Source: Streptococcus sp. 29892 (lineage in GTDB: Bacteria; Bacillota; Bacilli; Lactobacillales; Streptococcaceae). From it: a DNA stretch of 64,000 nt. Below, in pieces: positions 45,324 to 55,674 of the stretch (the first letter of the stretch is position 1; every line of letters starts with the position of its first letter). The notes below the pieces were generated by a model, which saw nothing but the letters and a program-made list of their open reading frames with translations, had not been told where the DNA came from and ran no database searches. The translations under genes were made by a program, and so were the position numbers. The DNA lies in contig NZ_CP118734.1 in the NCBI RefSeq assembly GCF_032594935.1, forward strand, positions 1,578,001 to 1,642,000. Direction: 5' to 3'.

Positions 45324-45334
45324 GAGTAAGGAAG

Positions 45335-45550
45335 ATGAACAAGAAATGGTATAAGGACAAAAGTCGTGGTGAACTGGCTGGCGTCATCGCTGGCCTGTAT
45401 GACTACTTCAATCTATACGAAAACTACGGTTGGAAATTAGAGAACGTTCGATTGGTGGTCATTATATTAGCTATTGTCACCAATCTCCCCTTTCTAACCG
45501 CCTATATCATTCTGGCCATACTTTTACCAGACAAGTCCGAACTCAACTAA
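45335..45550 (+). CDS. PspC-domain small membrane protein
   Basis: A 71-aa protein. The N-terminal part KKWYKDKSRGELAGVIAGLYDYFNL is the PspC signature and one transmembrane pair or helix follows (VRLVVIILAIVTNLPFLTAYIILAILL). PspC-like proteins take part in envelope-stress sensing. It starts 12 bases after serS and may share its transcript; a terminator follows. Confidence 0.88.
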   Translation: MNKKWYKDKSRGELAGVIAGLYDYFNLYENYGWKLENVRLVVIILAIVTNLPFLTAYIILAILLPDKSELN

Positions 45551-45557
45551 AGCACGC

Positions 45558-45590
45558 AAAAGACGACTCCAAACGGAATCGTCTTTTCTT
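45558..45590 (+). terminator. terminator after serS and the PspC gene
   Basis: AAAAGACGACTCC-AAAC-GGAATCGTCTTTT followed by CTTT. It may also serve the convergent CPBP gene. Confidence 0.8.
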
Positions 45591-45595
45591 TATAC

Positions 45596-46264
45596 TTATT
45601 GAAAATAGTAGAAAGCCACTACCGACCAGGCATTATTGATAAAATGCACTGCCATGGGATAGATGAGGTAATCTGTCTTGTAGTAGAGGTAAGCCATTAA
45701 AAATCCTGGGCTGGCATAAATGATCCAAGAACCCAAATCTGTCGGTCCATGTAAGAAGGCAAAAATCAAACCAGATACTACAATTCCTAATATCTTGTGC
45801 TTTTCAAATAACTTTTTGAATAGATAGCCTCTGACAATGGTCTCCTCGGTAATGGCTGCCTGACAGGCTATTCTGACAAAGGCTAACCAAAAAGGAATCG
45901 TTTGTAACAGCTTTTCAATGCCAATCTGATTAGCGGTATCTTCAATCCCTTGAAGGTCCATGATAAACTGCCCGAGATACTTGAACAACTGGGCCACACT
46001 ATAGGTTAAGAGAACAATACCCAGACCCTTCCAAGTTAAGATTTTTCTATCCCAAATGGCTAGCCCTTTCCTTTCTGCCAACCAACACATAAAGACCACT
46101 ATTCCAATAGAAGATAGGCCTGCAGTCCATTGAGCGACTGGCGAGGTGGATTGTTCCAATATGGAAATTGGAATATGATCGATAAGCAACAATAGAAAGG
46201 CCAGCAGTAAAATCCAGATTTTCCGACAAAACCACTCTAATTTTTGACTGAATGTTTCTAGCAT
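45596..46264 (-). CDS. CPBP-family intramembrane glutamic protease, copy B
   Basis: A 222-aa membrane protein with six or more helices. The CPBP (Abi/CAAX-protease) motifs are EETIVRGYLFKKLFEKH (EExxxR), FAFLHGPTDLG (FxxxH) and HFINNAWS (HxxxN). The start at 46264 has AGGAG; it aligns with the paralogue next door. Members process prenylated or peptide substrates in the membrane, and in streptococci some give bacteriocin self-immunity. No bacteriocin gene is seen here. Confidence 0.85.
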   Translation of the reverse strand: MLETFSQKLEWFCRKIWILLLAFLLLLIDHIPISILEQSTSPVAQWTAGLSSIGIVVFMCWLAERKGLAIWDRKILTWKGLGIVLLTYSVAQLFKYLGQFIMDLQGIEDTANQIGIEKLLQTIPFWLAFVRIACQAAITEETIVRGYLFKKLFEKHKILGIVVSGLIFAFLHGPTDLGSWIIYASPGFLMAYLYYKTDYLIYPMAVHFINNAWSVVAFYYFQ

Positions 46265-46322
46265 TTCCAAACTCCTAACCACTTCTTCATATAGTCCATG
46301 TCTATACCTTCCTGCTCAAAAA

Positions 46323-46985
46323 CTATAGATAATAGTAAGCCAAAAAGGCCCAAGCATTATTGATAAAATGAACTGCCATGGGATAGACAAGATAATCTGT
46401 CTTATAATACAGGTAGCCATATAGGAAACCCGGAAGAGAATACAAAACCCAAGAGCCCAAGTCCGTTGGTCCGTGTAAGAGGGCAAAAATCAAACCAGAG
46501 ACTACAATTCCCAAAACCTTGTACTTTTCAAATAACTTCTTGAACAGATAACCTCTAACAATTATTTCTTCTGAAATAGCAGGTAGACATACAAAATTTA
46601 TGAAGGCTAACCAAGCTGGTATTTTCTCCAAAATCATTTCAATATACAGCTGATTAGCGGTATCCTCAATTCCTTGAAGATCCATGATAACATAACCTAG
46701 TTTTTTACTTAAATAAATCCCTGAAAATGTTAGTGCTACCAGTCCAAAGCCATTCCAGGTCAAGATGTTCCTATTCCAAATAGCGAGGCCATTCCTCTCA
46801 GCTCGCCAGTACATAAAAACAATCAAAACCAGTGATACCAAACCAGCAGCCCATTGCGCGACTTGCGCGACAGAGCTATTCAATATTACAATCGGAATAA
46901 CAGCAAGGACTAACAAGCCAAGCACTCTCACCAAAAGCCAAAGTTTTCGACCAAGCCATTTCAATCGTTGACTAAATGTTTTCAT
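46323..46985 (-). CDS. CPBP-family intramembrane glutamic protease, copy A
   Basis: A 220-aa paralogue of the preceding protein, with EEIIVRGYLFKKLFEKYK, FALLHGPTDLG and HFINNAWA. The two proteins are nearly identical around the active site and differ more in the N-terminal helices, so they arose by tandem duplication. It has a good ribosome site (AGGAGGATG) and is probably the first gene of a two-gene unit. Confidence 0.85.
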   Translation of the reverse strand: MKTFSQRLKWLGRKLWLLVRVLGLLVLAVIPIVILNSSVAQVAQWAAGLVSLVLIVFMYWRAERNGLAIWNRNILTWNGFGLVALTFSGIYLSKKLGYVIMDLQGIEDTANQLYIEMILEKIPAWLAFINFVCLPAISEEIIVRGYLFKKLFEKYKVLGIVVSGLIFALLHGPTDLGSWVLYSLPGFLYGYLYYKTDYLVYPMAVHFINNAWAFLAYYYL

Positions 46986-47099
46986 ATCATCCTCCTACTC
47001 TAATAAAACAGCACACAAGTATAGCTCGTCGCTACAGAATTTATTATATTATTTAACAAGATTTTACAACGATAGTTTTCTTTTGTCAATATCAGCAAG

Positions 47100-47118
47100 A
47101 AAAAAATACTAGGTCTTC

Positions 47119-47130
<12 letters not shown>
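47100..47130 (-). terminator. terminator of the fab/acc cluster
   Basis: Minus strand AAAATACTAGG-AAGA-CCTAGTATTTT followed by more T. It overlaps the accA stop codon. Confidence 0.88.
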
Positions 47131-48764
<1,634 letters not shown>

Positions 48765-48769
48765 CTAGT

Positions 48770-50143
48770 TTACTTTTTTAATTCTTCCTGATAGCGAGGT
48801 AAAAATTCTTCCATGAGGTAGGCAGTATCGTAGTCACCTGCCACCACTCGCTTATCGGAAATCAAATCCAGCTGGAAGTCGGTATTGGTCACCACTCCGT
48901 CAATTTCCAATTCGTAGAGAGCTCGCTGCATCTTCATCAGGGCTTCAAACCGATTTTCCCCATGCACGATGACCTTGGCAATCATAGAATCATAGTAAGG
49001 CGGAATAGTGTAGCCCGGGTAAACTGCCGAGTCCACACGCAGACCAACGCCACCGCTTGGCAGGTAGAGATTGGAAATCTTACCTGGACTTGGGGCGAAG
49101 TTGAAGGCTGGATTTTCAGCATTGATACGGCATTCAATGGCATGGCCTGTAATCCGCACATCTTCTTGACGGACGCTGAGTTCCTGACCAGCCGCGATCT
49201 TGATTTGCTCCTTGACAATATCCACACCGGTGACAAATTCGGTAACTGGATGTTCCACCTGCACCCGTGTGTTCATTTCCATGAAGTAAAATTCGCCCTT
49301 GGCTTCATCCAAAAGAAACTCAATGGTCCCCGCATTTTCATAACCAACTGACTGGGCAGCCCGCACCGCTGCTTGACCGATACGTTCCCGCATGGTCTGA
49401 CCAATGGCGATAGACGGAGCTTCCTCCAGAACCTTCTGGTTGTTGCGTTGAAGGGAACAGTCCCGTTCTCCCAGATGAATGACATGACCGTGCTGGTCTG
49501 CCAAAATCTGTACTTCGATGTGACGAGCTGGATAGACAACACGCTCCATATACATGGCTCCATTACCAAAGGCTGCCTTGGCTTCGCTGGAAGCTGATTC
49601 GAAGGCTGGCACTAGGTCTTCGGCTTTTTCCACCTTACGAATTCCCTTACCGCCACCACCTGCCGATGCCTTGAGCATGACAGGGTAGCCAATTTTCTCA
49701 GCAATTTCAAGGGCTTCTTGGCTGGTTAAGACTTCACCGTCTGATCCTGGAATAACAGGCACTTGAGCCTTAATCATCTCTGCCCGAGCATTGATTTTAT
49801 CCCCCATGGTATCCATGACCGTCCCAGAAGGTCCGATAAATTTGATACCGACCTCTTCACAGAGGGTGGCAAATTTAGAGTTTTCACTCAAAAATCCAAA
49901 GCCAGGATGAATGGCCTGGGCACCTGTCACAACAGCCGCCGAGATGACTGCCTGCATATTGAGATAGGAGTCTGTCGAACGGGCTGGGCCGATACAGACA
50001 GCCTCATCTGCCAACATGGTGTGGAGAGCTTCCTTGTCAGCCTCTGAATAGACAGCCACCGTCGCAATCCCCAACTCTCTGGCCGCACGAATAATCCGCA
50101 CCGCAATCTCACCACGATTGGCAATCAAAATCTTCTCAAACAT
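48770..50143 (-). CDS. accC: biotin carboxylase subunit of acetyl-CoA carboxylase
   Basis: A 457-aa ATP-grasp enzyme. The start FEKILIANRGEIAVRIIRAARELG, the glycine-rich ATP loop KASAGGGGKGIR and the MEMNTRVQVEHPVTE metal and bicarbonate region are complete. It carboxylates the biotin on AccB. The gene lies 24 bases after fabZ. Confidence 0.97.
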   Translation of the reverse strand: MFEKILIANRGEIAVRIIRAARELGIATVAVYSEADKEALHTMLADEAVCIGPARSTDSYLNMQAVISAAVVTGAQAIHPGFGFLSENSKFATLCEEVGIKFIGPSGTVMDTMGDKINARAEMIKAQVPVIPGSDGEVLTSQEALEIAEKIGYPVMLKASAGGGGKGIRKVEKAEDLVPAFESASSEAKAAFGNGAMYMERVVYPARHIEVQILADQHGHVIHLGERDCSLQRNNQKVLEEAPSIAIGQTMRERIGQAAVRAAQSVGYENAGTIEFLLDEAKGEFYFMEMNTRVQVEHPVTEFVTGVDIVKEQIKIAAGQELSVRQEDVRITGHAIECRINAENPAFNFAPSPGKISNLYLPSGGVGLRVDSAVYPGYTIPPYYDSMIAKVIVHGENRFEALMKMQRALYELEIDGVVTNTDFQLDLISDKRVVAGDYDTAYLMEEFLPRYQEELKK

Positions 50144-50167
50144 GATGAATCCTATCTCCTTTAGATA

Positions 50168-50590
50168 CTAATTTCCAATAGCAAAAGTCAACGTCCCCGA
50201 CGCAGCCAGTTTTCCGTCCACCTCTGCCTTTGCCTCAACAACCGCAATGGTTCCACGGCGTTTGACAAATTTAGCTGTCATAATCAACTGGTCACCAGGT
50301 ACAACTTGCTTCTTAAATTTGACCTTGTCCATGCCGGCATAAAAGACCAGCTTGCCCTTGTTTTCTTCCTTGGATAACTCCAAGACACCTGCGGTTTGTG
50401 CTAAAGCCTCCATGATAAGAACACCTGGCATGACAGGATAGTCTGGGAAATGCCCGTTGAAGAAGGGCTCGTTAATGGTCACATTTTTAAGGGCGACGAT
50501 CTCATCTTCCGATACTTCAAGGACACGATCGACCAAGAGCATAGGATAGCGATGAGGAAGAGCCTCTTTAATTTTCAAAATATCAATCAT
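50168..50590 (-). CDS. fabZ: 3-hydroxyacyl-ACP dehydratase
   Basis: A 140-aa hot-dog-fold dehydratase. [19 protein letters not shown] contains the catalytic His and [20 protein letters not shown] contains the catalytic Glu. Streptococci lack FabA; unsaturation is introduced by FabM (also in this cluster). Its ATG overlaps the accB stop (ATGA). Confidence 0.97.
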   Translation of the reverse strand: MIDILKIKEALPHRYPMLLVDRVLEVSEDEIVALKNVTINEPFFNGHFPDYPVMPGVLIMEALAQTAGVLELSKEENKGKLVFYAGMDKVKFKKQVVPGDQLIMTAKFVKRRGTIAVVEAKAEVDGKLAASGTLTFAIGN

Positions 50591-51063
50591 TTGATGCGTA
50601 CCAATCCTTGTCCAAATTCTACAACATCTTGGTTGGCCACCAAAATCTCTGTGACCACACCGTCACGGTCAGCAGGCACTTCGTTCATGACCTTCATGGC
50701 TTCGATAATCATGAGGGTCTGTCCTTTTTTGACCGTATCACCGACTGCCACAAAGGCTGGCTTGTCAGGAGCTGGTGACAAATAGGCCACACCAACCAGT
50801 GGACTTTCCACTACCGCACCCTCCGCTACAGGGCTTGAGCTGGCTTCTGCTGGAGCTGGCTCATTGGTTTCAACTGCTGGTACAGGGGCTTGGCTTGCAG
50901 GAACTACTGGAACAAGCGGAGCTTCTACCGCTGGACTCGGAACCGCTGTCGCCTGCTGGTTTTTACTGAAATGCAAGGTTTCCCCAGCATTGCTATATGA
51001 AAATTCTCGCAAACTTGACTGGTCAAACTGACTCATCAAGTCCTTTATTTCTGTAATGTTCAC
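50587..51063 (-). CDS. accB: biotin carboxyl carrier protein
   Basis: A 158-aa carrier. An N-terminal helix region is followed by a Pro/Ala/Glu-rich linker (about residues 40-80) and the biotinyl domain with EAMKVMNEV (biotin on Lys124). The start is GTG, directly after the fabF stop, with a GGGAGG ribosome site inside the end of fabF; translation is thus coupled. Confidence 0.95.
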   Translation of the reverse strand: MNITEIKDLMSQFDQSSLREFSYSNAGETLHFSKNQQATAVPSPAVEAPLVPVVPASQAPVPAVETNEPAPAEASSSPVAEGAVVESPLVGVAYLSPAPDKPAFVAVGDTVKKGQTLMIIEAMKVMNEVPADRDGVVTEILVANQDVVEFGQGLVRIK

Positions 51064-52299
51064 TTAAGCCTCCCAACGCTTGAAAGCAATCACTGAGTTG
51101 TGACCTCCAAAGCCAAATGTATTTGAAATGGCATGGCGGATTTCCATGTCACGACCTTGACCATAGATGACATCCGCCTCAATGTAATCAGACAATTCCG
51201 TCGTACCAGCCGTCTTTGGTGCGTAAGAATGACGCATAGCCTCAATAACAGCCGCTGCTTCAACTGCACCCGCTGCCCCCAACAAGTGACCTGTGAAGGA
51301 TTTGGTTGAAGAAACTGGCGTGTTCTTGCCGAAGACCGATACGATAGCTTGACTTTCTCCTTTTTCATTAGCCGGTGTCGAAGTGCCATGGGCATTGATG
51401 TAGTCAATGTCTGCTGGCTCTAAACCTGCTTCTGAAATAGCCAACTTCATAGCCTTAATGGCACCCAAACCTTCTGGGTGTGGAGAAGTCATGTGGTGGG
51501 CATCGCAGGTATTTCCATAACCAACGATTTCAGCCAAGATAGTTGCCCCACGTGCTTCTGCGTGTTCCAAGCTTTCCAAGACCAAGACAGCAGCCCCTTC
51601 TCCCATGACAAAACCATTGCGGTCCTTGTCAAATGGAATAGACGCACGTTCTGGATCCTCAGTAGTCGACATAGCTGTCAAGGCTTGGAAGCCACCGATT
51701 GCAAATGGCGTAATGGCTGCTTCTGAGCCACCTGCCAGCATGACATCTTGGAAACCAAACTTGATTTCACGGAAGGCTTCTCCCAAGGCATCGTTGGATG
51801 AAGCACAGGCTGTGATGACACACTTACAGACACCATTTGCACCGACCTGCATGGCAATATTTCCAGCAGCCATGTTTGGCAAGGCTTTTGGAAGTGCCAT
51901 AGGACGAATGCGTTTTGGTCCTTTTTCGTTCATACGAGCAACCTGCTCTTCGATTTCCAAAATACCACCGATACCAGTCGACAAGATAACACCAAAACGG
52001 TCACTGTCAACGGATTCTGTATCAAGATTAGCATTGGCTACTGCCTCTTGAGCTGCATAGAGAGCATAGAGGGAATAGTTGTCATAGCGGTTGGTATCTT
52101 TTTTAACAAAGTATTTGTCAAAAGGAAAATCCTTGATTTCCGCAGCATTATGGACAGAGTATTCACTGGTATCAAACTTGGTAATCTTTCCGATCCCAAT
52201 CTTACCATTGACCAGGCTATCCCAGAATTCCTCTGGCGTATTTCCAATTGGCGATGTCAGACCGTAGCCTGTCACCACTACACGATTTAGTTTTGTCAT
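51064..52299 (-). CDS. fabF: 3-oxoacyl-ACP synthase II
   Basis: A 411-aa elongating condensing enzyme. The start is MTKLNRVVVTGYGLTSPIG with an AGAGG ribosome site (not the 9 codons further up). The catalytic Cys lies in VITACASSNDALGEAF and the two His in NAHGTSTPANEKGE and KSFTGHLLGAAG. About 290 bases of non-coding DNA with a hairpin-repeat element separate it from fabG, the longest gap inside the cluster. Confidence 0.97.
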   Translation of the reverse strand: MTKLNRVVVTGYGLTSPIGNTPEEFWDSLVNGKIGIGKITKFDTSEYSVHNAAEIKDFPFDKYFVKKDTNRYDNYSLYALYAAQEAVANANLDTESVDSDRFGVILSTGIGGILEIEEQVARMNEKGPKRIRPMALPKALPNMAAGNIAMQVGANGVCKCVITACASSNDALGEAFREIKFGFQDVMLAGGSEAAITPFAIGGFQALTAMSTTEDPERASIPFDKDRNGFVMGEGAAVLVLESLEHAEARGATILAEIVGYGNTCDAHHMTSPHPEGLGAIKAMKLAISEAGLEPADIDYINAHGTSTPANEKGESQAIVSVFGKNTPVSSTKSFTGHLLGAAGAVEAAAVIEAMRHSYAPKTAGTTELSDYIEADVIYGQGRDMEIRHAISNTFGFGGHNSVIAFKRWEA

Positions 52300-52399
52300 T
52301 TTCAAACCTCTCTTAAAACAGCACACAAAACAATATTGAATTCAAAGTGCGTCATTGCAGTCTTTCAGTTTGCTTTTAGTACTACGAACAAAGTTCATT

Positions 52400-52570
52400 T
52401 CAACAAGCCGCAGACAGCTTCAATAGTCCAGTGGACTATTGAAGATTGGAAATCGTACTTACGATAGTAAGTAACGCTCCGTTAGTACGGCAAAGCGAGT
52501 TCAAACAATCCAATAGATTGTTTGAAGCTGGAAATCTGGAAACGTAGTTTCCTCGCTCGTCGAAGTAATA
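52400..52570. repeat. intergenic hairpin-repeat element, copy 3, inside the fab cluster
   Basis: Between fabF and fabG lie TTCAATAGTC...GACTATTGAA (52419-52443) followed by GATTGGAAAT, TTCAAACAATC...GATTGTTTGAA (52500-52526) followed by GCTGGAAAT, and a TACTTAC/GTAAGTA palindrome (52456-52473). These are the same modules as at 6505 and 37385. No promoter or gene is evident in the 294-base gap. Confidence 0.65.
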
Positions 52571-52593
52571 AAAGATAAACCTGGAAGACTGGA

Positions 52594-53328
52594 TTACTGC
52601 ATGGTCAAGCCGCCGTCAATAGCAATCACTTGTCCAGTTAGATATTCTTGCTTGGCCAAGAACACAGCTACATCCGCTACTTCTTCCGTCAGTCCAAAGC
52701 GTTTCATAGGAATTTGTCCCAACATGGCATCCTTAATTTTGTCAGACAGAACATCTGTCATATCGGACTGGATAAAGCCTGGTGCGATGGCATTGACACG
52801 GACATTTCGACTAGCGACTTCACGAGCAATGGATTTTGTAAAGCCGATCACACCTGCCTTAGAAGCGGCATAGTTGGCCTGACCAGCATTCCCTGTCAAA
52901 CCGACCACACTGGAAAGGTTGATAATAGCCCCTTCACGTGCCTTGGTCATGGGCTTCAAAACAGCCTGGGTCATGTTGAAAGTACCAGTTAAGTTGACAC
53001 TCAAGACACTCTCAAAGTCCTCTTCCGTCATTCGTAAGGTCATACCATCCTTGGTAATCCCTGCATTGTTGACCAAGATATCGACGCTACCAAGAGCCTC
53101 AACTGCCTCAGCCACCATCCGTTTGGCATCTGCCGAGCTAGAAATATCGCCTGAAATAGCCACCACTTTGACACCGTAGCTTGAAAAGCTGTCCAGCAAG
53201 TCCTGACCCAGCTGACCACGACCATTTAGCACCACATTGGCACCAAGGCTAGCAAACTTATGAGCAATGGCCAAGCCAATTCCACGACTTGAACCCGTAA
53301 CAAACACATTTTTATTGGTAAGCTCCAT
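52594..53328 (-). CDS. fabG: 3-oxoacyl-ACP reductase
   Basis: A 244-aa SDR enzyme: TGSSRGIGLAIAHKFA at the N-terminus, NNAGITKDGMTLRM, the catalytic Ser in NLSSVVG, and Tyr and Lys in NYAASKAGVIGFTKS, then VNAIAPGFIQSDMT. It reduces 3-oxoacyl-ACP with NADPH. Start with AAGGAG; it follows fabD by 9 bases. Confidence 0.97.
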   Translation of the reverse strand: MELTNKNVFVTGSSRGIGLAIAHKFASLGANVVLNGRGQLGQDLLDSFSSYGVKVVAISGDISSSADAKRMVAEAVEALGSVDILVNNAGITKDGMTLRMTEEDFESVLSVNLTGTFNMTQAVLKPMTKAREGAIINLSSVVGLTGNAGQANYAASKAGVIGFTKSIAREVASRNVRVNAIAPGFIQSDMTDVLSDKIKDAMLGQIPMKRFGLTEEVADVAVFLAKQEYLTGQVIAIDGGLTMQ

Positions 53329-53337
53329 GATTTCTCC

Positions 53338-54258
53338 TTATTGGCTAGTCAACAAGCCTTCTAGACTTGCCACATCTTCTACTGTCACCACCTCGGCTGT
53401 CTTATCGATTTTCTTGATAAATCCTGCCAAGACCTTGCCTGGACCGATTTCGATAAACTTGGTCACACCAGCCGCCTGCATGGTTGCAATGGACTCGTAA
53501 AAACGGACAGGCTCCATAACCTGACGGGTCAAGAGGGACTTGATGTCCTCTTTTCTCATGACCTTGGCTTCCGTATTGCCAACTAATTCTACTTGGAAGT
53601 CTGCAAACTCCACCTCTTCCAGAGCTTGAGCCAATTGCTCCGAAGCTGGACGCAAGAGAGCTGTGTGGAAAGGCCCCGACACGTTGAGGGGAATCATGCG
53701 TTTGACACCCGCCGTCTTCAAGGCTTCCACCGCCTCATCCACAGCAGCGACCTCACCACCAATAACGATTTGGGCTGGTGTATTGTAGTTGGCTGGGGAA
53801 ACAATCCCAGAGGTAACTGATGAACAGACCTCTTCGATCAAGCTGACATCTGCATTGAGGACAGCGACCATTTTACCAGTCCCTGCTGGTGCAGCCATTT
53901 CCATAAACTCACCCCGTTTGGCAATCAAAGAAATGGCATCTTCAAAGGCTAGAGCACCTGAAGCAACCAAGGCTGCGTATTCTCCCAAGGACAAACCAGC
54001 CACCATGTCGGGTTTAATCCCTTTTTCTGCCAATAAACGATAAATGGCAAGGGAAGTTGTCAAAATCGCAGGCTGGGTATAGCGGGTCTGGTTGAGCTTG
54101 TCTTCTTGGCAATCAATCAAGTCCCGCACATCATAGCCCAGAATCTGACTAGCCTGGTCATAGGTTTCCTTGACAATAGGATAGGTGTCATAGAGGTCAC
54201 GGGCCATACCAAGTGTCTGAGCCCCTTGACCTGCAAATAGAAAGGCTGTTTTTGTCAT
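53338..54258 (-). CDS. fabD: malonyl-CoA:ACP transacylase
   Basis: A 306-aa acyltransferase. FLFAGQGAQTLGMARDLYD, the nucleophile GLSLGEYAALVASGAL (Ser) and the catalytic His in NVSGPFHTALLRPA are complete. The start at 54258 has GGAG seven bases away and overlaps the end of fabK; four further in-frame codons upstream are unlikely to be used. Confidence 0.96.
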   Translation of the reverse strand: MTKTAFLFAGQGAQTLGMARDLYDTYPIVKETYDQASQILGYDVRDLIDCQEDKLNQTRYTQPAILTTSLAIYRLLAEKGIKPDMVAGLSLGEYAALVASGALAFEDAISLIAKRGEFMEMAAPAGTGKMVAVLNADVSLIEEVCSSVTSGIVSPANYNTPAQIVIGGEVAAVDEAVEALKTAGVKRMIPLNVSGPFHTALLRPASEQLAQALEEVEFADFQVELVGNTEAKVMRKEDIKSLLTRQVMEPVRFYESIATMQAAGVTKFIEIGPGKVLAGFIKKIDKTAEVVTVEDVASLEGLLTSQ

Positions 54259-54259
54259 C

Positions 54260-55225
54260 TTATTCTCCAACAGAAGCCCAGCGACTCGCTTGTTCCTGAA
54301 TCACCTTAGCAGCTCCAAAATATAAATCTTTCAAAATTTCTTCACAGGTTTCTTCCTTAGTCACCAAGCCAGCAATCTGACCTGCCATAACCGAACCATT
54401 GACCACGTCACCATCAACAACGGCATTGCGAAGGGCTCCTGCACCTAATTCTTCAATGGATTCTGCAGATATTTTCCCAGCAAGGAAGTCTTTTTCCGCA
54501 GCCGCATAAGCTGTCGAAAGCTTGTTCTTAAGCGCACGCACCGAGTGACCTACAACGGATGCCGATACAGTCGTGTCAATATCCTTAGCCTTGAGGACTT
54601 TTTCCTTATAGGCAGGGTGGGCGTTGGATTCTTTTGCTACAACAAAACGTGTTCCCACCTGAATTGCTTCTGCTCCCAACATGAAGGCAGCTGCAGCACC
54701 TGCACCGTCTGCGATACCACCTGCAGCAATCACAGGAATAGATACGGCATCAACAACCTGACGAACCAGGGTCATAGTTGTCAATTTACCGATGTGGCCA
54801 CCTGCTTCCATCCCTTCAGCGATGACGGCATCAACCCCTAATTTTTCCATGCGTTTAGCAAGAGCCACACTCGGTACTACTGGAATAACAATAATACCGG
54901 CTGCGTGCAAGCGCTCCATATATTTACCAGGATTACCCGCACCCGTAGTCACCACCTTGACACCTTCTTCAATGACCAAGTCAACAATGTCATCCGCAAA
55001 AGGCGACAAAAGCATGATATTAACACCGAAAGGTTTGTCTGTGATGGACTTGACTTTATCAATGTTTGCCTTAACAACTTCTTTGGGAGCATTACCTCCA
55101 CCGATGATACCCAAACCACCAGCATTTGAAACCGCACCAGCCAAGTCACCATCAGCCACCCAAGCCATACCACCTTGGAAAATCGGATAATCAATGTTCA
55201 ATAATTCTGTAATCTTTGTTTTCAT
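54260..55225 (-). CDS. fabK: enoyl-ACP reductase II (FMN-dependent)
   Basis: A 321-aa flavoprotein of the 2-nitropropane dioxygenase-like fold. DYPIFQGGMAWVADGDLAGAVSNAGGLGIIGGGNAP and PVIAAGGIADGAGAAAAFMLGAEAIQVGTRF mark FabK, the triclosan-insensitive enoyl reductase found in streptococci instead of FabI. It has its own regulated upstream region with two FabT boxes. Confidence 0.97.
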   Translation of the reverse strand: MKTKITELLNIDYPIFQGGMAWVADGDLAGAVSNAGGLGIIGGGNAPKEVVKANIDKVKSITDKPFGVNIMLLSPFADDIVDLVIEEGVKVVTTGAGNPGKYMERLHAAGIIVIPVVPSVALAKRMEKLGVDAVIAEGMEAGGHIGKLTTMTLVRQVVDAVSIPVIAAGGIADGAGAAAAFMLGAEAIQVGTRFVVAKESNAHPAYKEKVLKAKDIDTTVSASVVGHSVRALKNKLSTAYAAAEKDFLAGKISAESIEELGAGALRNAVVDGDVVNGSVMAGQIAGLVTKEETCEEILKDLYFGAAKVIQEQASRWASVGE

Positions 55226-55257
55226 ACTTCCCTCAATCTATATTTGCTTAGCTAATC

Positions 55258-55347
55258 ATTTGAATATCAAACAATTAGCTAAACAAGCGAGGGCAAAGCC
55301 CTCACTTGAAAATTATTTTGACGCTTCAATGTTTTGAATATCAAACT
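55258..55347. promoter_or_regulatory. two FabT boxes upstream of fabK
   Basis: ATTTGAATATCAAAC (55258-55272) and TTTTGAATATCAAACT (55332-55347) match the FabT operator (inverted TTTGA-N5-TCAAA). The first is flanked exactly by 9-bp inverted arms TTAGCTAAT (55248-55256) and ATTAGCTAA (55274-55282). A GAGGGC/GCCCTC hairpin (55289-55303) lies between them. FabT with long-chain acyl-ACP should repress the fabK-to-accA genes here. Confidence 0.8.
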
Positions 55348-55356
55348 ACTTATCCA

Positions 55357-55382
55357 AAGAAAAATGCTCACTAGCACTTTTC
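55357..55382 (-). terminator. terminator after acpP
   Basis: Minus strand AAAAGTGCT-AGTG-AGCATTTTTCTTT, a 9-bp A/T-rich stem directly after the acpP stop. Some read-through into fabK is likely. Confidence 0.55.
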
Positions 55383-55392
55383 TGTAGAAATC

Positions 55393-55617
55393 TTATTTAG
55401 TTTTTTCTTCAACGTAAGCAACCAATTCGCCTACAGTTGTCAATCCTTCTTCTGTGTCGATTTGGATGTCAAACGCATCTTCGATTTCAGAGATAACTTG
55501 GAAAAGATCCAATGAATCTGCATCCAAATCTTCAAAAGTTGTTGTAAGGGTTACTTCTTCAGCTTCCTTACCCAATTCTTCAACGATGATTTCTTGTACT
55601 TTTTCAAATACTGCCAT
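55393..55617 (-). CDS. acpP: acyl carrier protein
   Basis: A 74-aa acidic helical protein with the phosphopantetheine attachment site [11 protein letters not shown] (Ser35). AcpS, encoded at 61415-61774, would add the prosthetic group. The gene has AAAAGGAG upstream and lies 57 bases after fabH. The protein carries the growing chain for all Fab enzymes here and, as acyl-ACP, is the co-repressor of FabT. Confidence 0.96.
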   Translation of the reverse strand: MAVFEKVQEIIVEELGKEAEEVTLTTTFEDLDADSLDLFQVISEIEDAFDIQIDTEEGLTTVGELVAYVEEKTK

Positions 55618-55674
55618 GATAGTGCTCCTTTTTATATAAAAATATTTTTAATCTTGCCAGAGGCAAGGAATTAA

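Noticed and set aside
45596..46985. CPBP pair as a bacteriocin locus
   Set aside because: No double-glycine leader peptide, ABC exporter or regulator gene was found within several kb.
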